Source of the DNA: Tulasnella sp. 424
Lineage: Eukaryota > Basidiomycota > Agaricomycetes > Cantharellales > Tulasnellaceae
DNA length: 64,000 nt
Assembly: GCA_019633425.1 (NCBI GenBank)
Contig: WSUB01000058.1
Location: 157,656-221,655, forward strand
Direction: 5' to 3'
In this document: positions 57,559 to 64,000 of the stretch, one piece after another
Layout: each line of letters opens with the position of its first letter
Position numbering within the stretch: position 1 is the stretch's first letter
Notes under the pieces: model-generated
What the model was told of the DNA's origin: nothing
Databases searched by the model: none
The model's input: the letters and a program-made list of their open reading frames with translations, nothing else
Made by a program: the position numbers and the translations under genes

Positions 57559-57854
57559 ATCGGGGAACAATGAAAATGTATCAAGCCGCTGTGCTCTGCC
57601 TTGATATTGGCAATATATCAGTCCAGAAGAACTATATTGTAGGAAAGGAGTATATATCATACGAGATACGCTAGGACAGCGAGTGCGAGAAACGATGACA
57701 GCGACGTGCCGTAGGGAGATGGAGGAAAGGAAAACCATAAAGAAAGAAAGAGAAAACCACGAAGTCCACTAAATCTGTCCAAATCTGGCCAAGAAGAAAG
57801 TACATGGAAGGGAGGAACAGCGCCAAAAGTGAGGGAATGTAGGTGTCGCTAGAA

Positions 57855-60454
57855 TTAGGGTTTCATGCTAAGTCTCTTGAAGGTATTCGACAAGAAGCCT
57901 CCCTTGTCTTTGGTGCTTGCTCGGCTAGTGCTTGTAATTACTTCAGATTGAGGTCGCTGTTCCTTCGGCTCGTTCAAGCTAATAGCCGGTGCGCTGCGAT
58001 TCATGTTTCGAGCGGCAACTTCTCGGCTTGACCCAGAGCTTCGATCTCCGCTGGTCCTCAAGCCATTATGGTCTGTCACGGTGATGCTCGGACTTGGCGG
58101 TATGCTGGTAGGTGTCGTCGGCGCCGAAGGTGAAGGGCGACCGGGAGCGTTCGAGTTCCGCCGTTGCGAACCAAAGTCGTCCATGCTGCTGAACGAACCC
58201 GAGTTTCGACCCCTCCGACCCGGCAGACTGTTGCTCCGCTCAAATGGGTCGCGTGCAAAGGGTGCCTGCGGCGGAGTGAAGTCGTCGGAAGAGTCTGTGC
58301 GGTTGTGTGCTGGACGCCTGTTGGGCGTAGGACCTCCATGACCATGGCTGCTTCCGCTGTTTGGGCTGACGAGCTTGGGTCGAGAGGAGGATCGCTGCTG
58401 GTCTGGTGCCAATCGAGGTGACGAAGGGCCAGACGGCCCGATGGACCGCGGCATAGAACCCGACCTCCTTCGAGCTTCCATCTCCCGATCGGACTTATTG
58501 GGACCAGAGTTTGGGGGTCTTCCTCTCGGTCCAGTGCCGCCCTTGATACTCCCACTGCTGCTCCCTCCGTTTTGAGGGGTCGTGCCGGGTGGGAAGAAGG
58601 ATGGCATCGACCCGTTCATCATGCTCATCCTCGCTTGCAAAGTCGCCTGCTGAGCAACTCCAAGCTCATCTATCCCCACGCTCAACGTCCTCGTAGCAGC
58701 ACCATTCCCATTCAAGCTGCGCATTCCTCCGTTCATCATCCCGTTCTGTGGCATGGGTTGGGCTGCAACCATCGGATATCCATCCCGCTGCTTCGCCCGC
58801 GGTGGAGGGAGCTGGGTCGTTTCCGGTTCAAGGAGGTGCTGGAAAGCGAGAAGCGTGTAGAAAGAGTCGTTCCCGCTGTTGTTAAATGGGCACAGGTAGG
58901 GAATGTTGCGGGAAGTAAGAAGCATTGGAAGTGGCAGCGTTTGATTTGGGAGACGCATTATGGGTAGCCCGGGGGTTTGAGGTCGGCTTTGGAAGAGTTG
59001 TCGCTCCAACATTGCTATGTCAATGACGAGTACATTCGATGGGAGCTCTTTATCGGACAGATGAACCCGATCAGTGGAACGAACGGAGCAGCTGAACTTG
59101 TAGTCAAACCGTGTACTCACTTACTTTGAGCTCTTGCAGTCGCTCTAACACGCCCGTAGGCGTGTGGGTAACAAGAACTAGAGTGTTCGCGGTTGATTCT
59201 GAATCCGGAGAGGCAAGGCTCGTTATCAAGGCTTGAATGATTTCCGGAAGCTTGGCCTTGTTCACGAGTTGGGACTCTCCCCACTAGAGATTATTTTGAT
59301 ATGAGCTTAGATTACCGACTAGAAGCACGAAGACGTACAGCGTACTAAAAGAGGTGAGTTCGTTAGTGATCACCGTTCTTTCAATTGTATATAGGAGCAG
59401 ACTCACATCCCACGGGAATGTCGGCGCTATCCTATTGTGTACCTTATCGACGTAGTCCGATACGATGTAATGGCCTTTCCTGATGTACGTGAAATGAAAT
59501 GTAAGCACGTGAAAGATAACGCGACGGCCGCCTGTCTTGCCTATAGTTGCTCTCAGGGACTGGTGGCCAGACCCCTGACGCCTCCAGGTGTGCAGATCGA
59601 ATCGCAGCATAGCCCATCTCTAATACGACGAAACTCTTTTCGCTCCATTCAAAGTCGAGTGCGAGGAATGTCATGTCCTTTCGCTGCCATAAACGTAGGA
59701 TCTCTGTGTGAATGACAAAGCCACTTTCGCGTCAGCCCTTCTTTTCGTCCGCCGAGCCTACCGGCAATTTAAACGGATTCGGAGAGAAGCGGACCTTTTG
59801 GGTTCCCATGTTTGACCCGAGACCGTAGAGCAGCCAACACAGCGGCAGGAAGAGTGTTGTGTAGCTTCTTATACATGTTCACGTCTGAAATATGTCGAAG
59901 CTGACGTTGACCATGCTCGTAAGGGATCACCGCAGTCTGTTGGCAAGCCACCCGTATCAGCCAAGCTTTCAGGCTCAAAAGTAGCCGTAACGCTAACCAT
60001 GTTTTCGTTCGCCATCGGCATGGTTTCTCCGAACCTGGTCCTGATCATTCTGACGAACGATTGGATGTTGCTTTGTCGAGTAACGATATGTCCCCTTCCC
60101 GTCCTCGCATCGGTCACGACCACCACAGGCCAGTTGAAGTTGAGGAAGGAGTCGAAAGAGGCGAAGAGATGGCCCCATGACCGGTCGTACCTGAGAACAA
60201 AAAAAAGGGCCGAGATGAAAAGAGTCAGCTAGAACAATCGCGCACTAAGCACGAGTCAAGAACCCACCATGCGATGTTGTAGGACTGAAAATGGCCCAGA
60301 TACGCCGAGTAAATCTACACGCCAGGGATGGCGATAATCAAATGGCATCAGGGGTTCGATCCAGGAAAGCCCCGGGGGTTTGGATGATACTGACGCCGTG
60401 AAGGTCCCATTCCCATCCTGCCACGTCCACTAGCGAGAAGTCGCTGGACGCCAT
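57855..60454 (-). CDS. Gfd2/YDR514C-like protein with an RNase H-type (DEDD) fold
   Basis: A multi-exon gene. ATG 60454 gives MASSDFSLVDVAGWEWDLHG; later exons give IYSAYLGHFQSYNIAWYDRS, WGHLFASFDSFLNFNWPVVV and VTDARTGRGHIVTRQSNIQS. The DEDD-like core begins RKDMTFLALDFEWSEKSFVV with DFEW as the first acidic site, then EMGYAAIRSAHLEASGVWPP, and later NTLVLVTHTPTGVLERLQEL with NVLVIDIAMLERQLFQSRP. A long low-complexity Ser/Pro/Asn/Arg tail (for example SRASTKDKGGFLSNTFKRLS) ends MKP with TAA at 57855-57857. Family members resemble exonucleases; activity here is not shown. It is convergent with delta-COP. In-frame codons upstream of 60454 lack a methionine, which supports this start. Confidence 0.75.
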
Positions 60455-62715
60455 TATGGACTTCTGTTGGACTTGGACTGGCTTTGGTTGCTGTTCAGTT
60501 GTCTGTAGGTTGAGTCTGTAAAAGCTGAAACCTGTTGGAGGCTTCAAGGGTCCTTTGACAGGGGGAACGTTGCTTTTCGCCAAGGTTTAGTGGCGGCGAG
60601 TTGACGTGTTGAGGTGGCGAGTAGAGTGTGGCGAAAAGTACGAAAGAGAAAGAAAAAATTAGGAAAAAAGAGAGAACGAACGAAAAGGTCTGCCTCTCGT
60701 TGAGGCGAGTGGTTGGGGGGCAGAGGCACCCTCGTGGGTTGGGAGGGAGAGGAGACGGAGAAGAAGAAAACGGACCGTGGTGAACTTTCCAACCCTTTGC
60801 TTTTTTCGAAGTCCGACCTTCGCGGGGGGTGCGCCCTGTCCGAAATTGTTTCAAACCTCACCTCACCCCATTCCGCGAACACCTTCAAAGGCCTTCAGAC
60901 TGACTTGCCAACGCACCGCTAGGTTCGACATCGTACGAAGGCGCGGTCTAGACGCTGTGCACGTTCGTCGGTGCCCGTACCACCCGTCGGCAATCCAGGA
61001 TCATAGAAGCGCCGGTGACGTACGACTCGCGCGAGGAGGCCCTCTTAGGAGAACATAGTTGCTGTCTCAATGTCGCGTTGTCATCTGCCAGCATAGCAAA
61101 ATGCATTCTTCTCCTACCACGGATATCCCGCGAGGAGGCAAGACCGCGGAGCCCCGAGTCTTCTTGCCGATCGAAGCAACCCCGTTTACCTCGAATCTCG
61201 GAGCACACCAAACTTGAGTTCATGGGGACATCAAGGCATTTCTCCCTCCGGATTTGCGGCCAATCGATGCTCGGGGAAAGTTCTTTCAAGGATTTCACGG
61301 ACATGTCGATGGGGGAGGTGATCGCGGACTGCCTCCCGTATTCCGGGGAAGGGCTCGCTGACATCACAGCTCTCAGGTTCTGTTCCAGTGTCTGTGCCCT
61401 GCACACTTCTGATACCAGAATGTGAGGGGAAGGCTGTGTGCTTTCGTTCATTCATGCCAAAATCTCCTGGGAGCTGTTCCGAGACTCGGGCAGACACCGA
61501 GAGCGCTGCGCCCAGTTTGTTAGCTCACCGATGCCGGAGACAGTGCGACCTCCCAGCCGTACACGTTTATTTTCGATTCCTCGTCCTTAAGGGCTTTGTC
61601 CCTTGTAAGTCTATTCGAACTCCTCTAAAATACATATCTTCTTACGCCGGTTCTTCCGCTCGCCATCGGCAGGGTATCGCCAGGGTCAACAGGGCCTCGC
61701 TATTCACGGGACAATCGCTCTGGTCTGCACGACGCTTCATGATCCAAACAACGCCATCCCAGCCATCTTCGGCCATAGGACAGTGAAAATACCGCATCCC
61801 GTCCGATCTGCGCAGTCAAGCACTGTACCGCTCAGTTAGTACCATGGTGGGGGACCACATGGGAATCCTGGGTGCTGAAGTTTATTTTTCTTCTTTGGTC
61901 TTCCGGAATGTCGTAACGCAAACTGCGCTGCTGATCCATTGTCGATCTTCTTCTTCTCAGGAACAATCAAGCTCTTCGAGCGAACTCGTGGCATGGCCAT
62001 TGCGGATAAACCCACCTTAAGCATGCTCCGAAAGTTGTCGTTGGGCCAGGCCAGTCATCATTCATCATAGATGACAGCTACTCTGAAAACCTCGGCTTCT
62101 GTGCCTTTACTGCATTGAAACCTTTTCCTCTATGGATGACCTTCCGCTCGACCACGTTGTTGACCTCGACTCGGTTGAATGCTTGTTCGGCCTTCAGACC
62201 GAGGCAGGAAGCGCTAATGCCACTAAGCGAGGATTCTCTCTCCCGGTCCTTGCAATGATATCAGCCGATGTCTTCCTAAGGGCATTAACCTCAGAACTTT
62301 CGGGGCTAAGGAGGGTTTGGCAAACTCGATTGAAGTACGTCGAAGCTGCCCGCACGAGACCCCAGAATTCAAATGTGTAAGTCTATTGTAGAGTTTTAAT
62401 GTGAGAGAAGAAAGGCTCCTCCGAGGAACGCTGAGAAAGCGAACGAAGTTTGCAGCATAGGGGGGTAAGGCTCTCGAGAAGCAACGATGGCGTTTTCAGT
62501 TGGAGATATAAGCTATACCCCCTGTACAAGCTATCAGTAGAACATAATATAAGGTTATAAAGTGTTCTGTGTGCTCGGTCCGAGGTGTATTTGTTGCGGC
62601 GGGGTTCTCCCATGGGAGTAAGACGGCCGGCATGCAACGAGAGGTCCCTTTCGCTTCCGCATTCAGTCCTGATGCGACTAAATCGTCATCAATAAATTAG
62701 AGATCCACTAGGACT
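60455..62715. other. Intergenic, about 2.3 kb, no gene recognised
   Basis: Contains the 5' flank of the preceding gene (pyrimidine- and purine-rich tracts at about 60640-60790) and several open frames of 80-170 residues on both strands. None has a conserved motif, and none can be extended by convincing introns. Confidence 0.45.
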
Positions 62716-63219
62716 AATGGCAGTCAGAGAGACCGACTAGTGATTGTCTGGCTGAGGCGGCTGCCCCTTCCCCCTCCACCCAACGCTGCTCATGCCCCCA
62801 AGCGGATTGCTTGCTCTTGTCAACCACTTGGGTAGTTTCTCTCAGCAAAATCAAACCCTTCTTGAGTGAAAGGGCCGATGTGCAACTCTCTGGAACGCCT
62901 TTGTGAAGAAAGGCAGGCAATGTTTCGCCCTTTCACCGGCATTGCGTTTGTAGAATAATTCGCTCTCACAGAGGTACCTTTCAAACGAGTTCGCTAACGG
63001 CCTTACAAGTCTGAGGTTGTCTTGCGTATGAGCTTGGTATATAGAGCCGGTCTCTTTCTCAATTATTAGGTAAATACTTGTAAAATGTACACCAACTCTG
63101 GGAGCTTCTTCCCGAACTCGACGTCGACTTTTCTTGGCAAGTCTCTTCCCTCCAAATCCGCCGATGCGCCTGGAAATGGATTGCTCCACTCTCGCCAGCC
63201 ATTCGGCTAGCGAAATAAA
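62716..63219. repeat. Tandem repeat unit 1, right edge
   Basis: Aligned with 63498-64000 at an offset of about 781 bases. Identity is moderate over the first 380 bases and exact over 63102-63219. On the minus strand both units keep similar short translations (for example VPESCTSALSLKKGL against VPESCSSTFLLKEGL, and EKETGSIYQAH in both), but the frame breaks inside each unit. They look like relics of a repetitive protein gene or of a mobile element; no known family was recognised. Confidence 0.75.
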
Positions 63220-63497
63220 AGCCTTCCTGAATGAAAACTCCGAGGCGCAACCATTGGGCACGTTTGTTTGAAGAGGGACAAGAATCTTTTCGCCCGTTAC
63301 CGTCATTGTCACCACGTCACCGCGTTTGTGAAATGACTCGCTTTCAGCGGCTCTTTTGAAATAGGATCACTCTCGGCTCTACAGATTGGAAATGGTCTTG
63401 CACGGGGCTTGGCATACAAAGTCGGTCTCTTTTCAACCACTGGGTGAATGCTTGTGATGAAGTAGTGCTCCACTCTCGCCAGCTATACTAGGACTAC
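63220..63497. repeat. Diverged partial repeat unit between the two larger units
   Basis: This spacer contains weaker versions of the same elements (GGAAATGGTCTTGC, GCTTGGCATA, GGTCTCTTT-CAACCA-TGGGTGAATGCTTGTGA, CTCCACTCTCGCCAGC). It is therefore a third, shortened copy that completes a 781-base higher-order period. Confidence 0.6.
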
Positions 63498-64000
63498 ATG
63501 ACAGTCAGAAAGACCGACTAGTGATTGTCTAGCTGAGGCGGCTGCCCCTCCCCTCCACCCAACCCCGCCCATGCGCCTCGAAGCGGATTGCTTTGCTCTT
63601 GTCAACCACTCGCTTGATTTTTCTTAGCGAAGTTAAACCTTCCTTGAGTAAAAAAGTCGACGAGCAACTCTCTGGAACGTCTGTGTGAAGAGATGCAAGC
63701 ACACGCTTCGCCCTTTCATCGGCAATGCATTTCTGGAACAATTCGCTCTCAGAGCTCGTCCAAAACGAGTTCGCTATCGATCTTATAAACCGGAAATGGT
63801 CTTGCGGGTGGGCTTGGTATATAGAACCTGTCTCTTTCTCAACCATTGGGTAAATGCTTGTGAAATACTACTCCAACTCTGTGAGCTTCTTCCCGAACTC
63901 GACGTCGACTTTTCTTGGCAAGTCTCTTCCCTCCAAATCCGCCGATGCGCCTGGAAATGGATTGCTCCACTCTCGCCAGCCATTCGGCTAGCGAAATAAA
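63498..64000. repeat. Tandem repeat unit 2, continues past the window
   Basis: The second full unit. It ends at the window edge at exactly the base that corresponds to 63219, with its last 118 bases (63883-64000) identical to 63102-63219. The repeat probably continues to the right. Confidence 0.75.

Noticed and set aside
60948..61497. Overlapping frames of 90-170 codons on both strands
   Set aside because: No conserved motif, no consistent intron pattern, and equal length on both strands suggests chance.
62132..62380. 82-codon frame starting MDDLPLDHVVDLDSVE
   Set aside because: Possibly a short gene or first exon, but nothing downstream continues it and no family was recognised.
1..64000. 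CRISPR arrays, rRNA genes, integrases or transposase genes
   Set aside because: No regularly spaced short repeats, rRNA-like sequence, or recognisable transposase or reverse transcriptase frames were seen on either strand.

Overview
The window is eukaryotic nuclear DNA from a filamentous basidiomycete, most likely a mushroom-forming agaricomycete. Genes are packed on both strands and split by many short (about 50-80 nt) introns. Besides housekeeping genes there is a divergent kinase-like protein and an F-box/leucine-rich protein of types common in basidiomycetes. No bacterial-style operon, rRNA or CRISPR was seen. Exon structures below were worked out by hand from splice signals and family conservation.

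Left part (1-19 kb): two tandem copies of a drug:H+ antiporter-like MFS transporter, the first cut by the window edge and an assembly gap; an unrecognised gene; class I myosin (myo1); the ubiquinone side-chain synthase gene coq1, divergent from the mitoribosomal gene mS41; an intronless family-2 glycosyltransferase; and an unrecognised lysine-rich protein gene.

Middle part (19-33 kb): a disturbed zone. It holds decayed duplicates of the preceding genes, a broken vps36 fragment and a degenerate kinase-like gene. The convergent pair trm6 (tRNA m1A58 methyltransferase accessory subunit) and rib5 (riboflavin synthase) follows. Then comes an array of four apparently intact, five-exon genes for a roughly 105-residue protein resembling antibiotic-biosynthesis-monooxygenase (ABM) ferredoxin-like folds. 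A fifth decayed copy and duplicated or inverted spacers lie between them.

Right part (34-64 kb): a taxilin-like gene that carries a SUMO-like domain in the middle of its coiled coil; uap1 (UDP-GlcNAc pyrophosphorylase); a GH28 pectinase divergent from an L-rhamnose mutarotase, a plausible pectin/rhamnogalacturonan module; an F-box gene; a frameshifted conserved gene; a Cdc25-type RasGEF; a Mei2-like RNA-binding protein; Rab5; NIF3 divergent from delta-COP; and a Gfd2/YDR514C-like nuclease-fold gene. The last 1.3 kb is an imperfect tandem repeat that runs off the window.

The strongest candidates for something undescribed are the taxilin/SUMO-like chimera (33995-36160) and the ABM-like array (27.5-32.8 kb).
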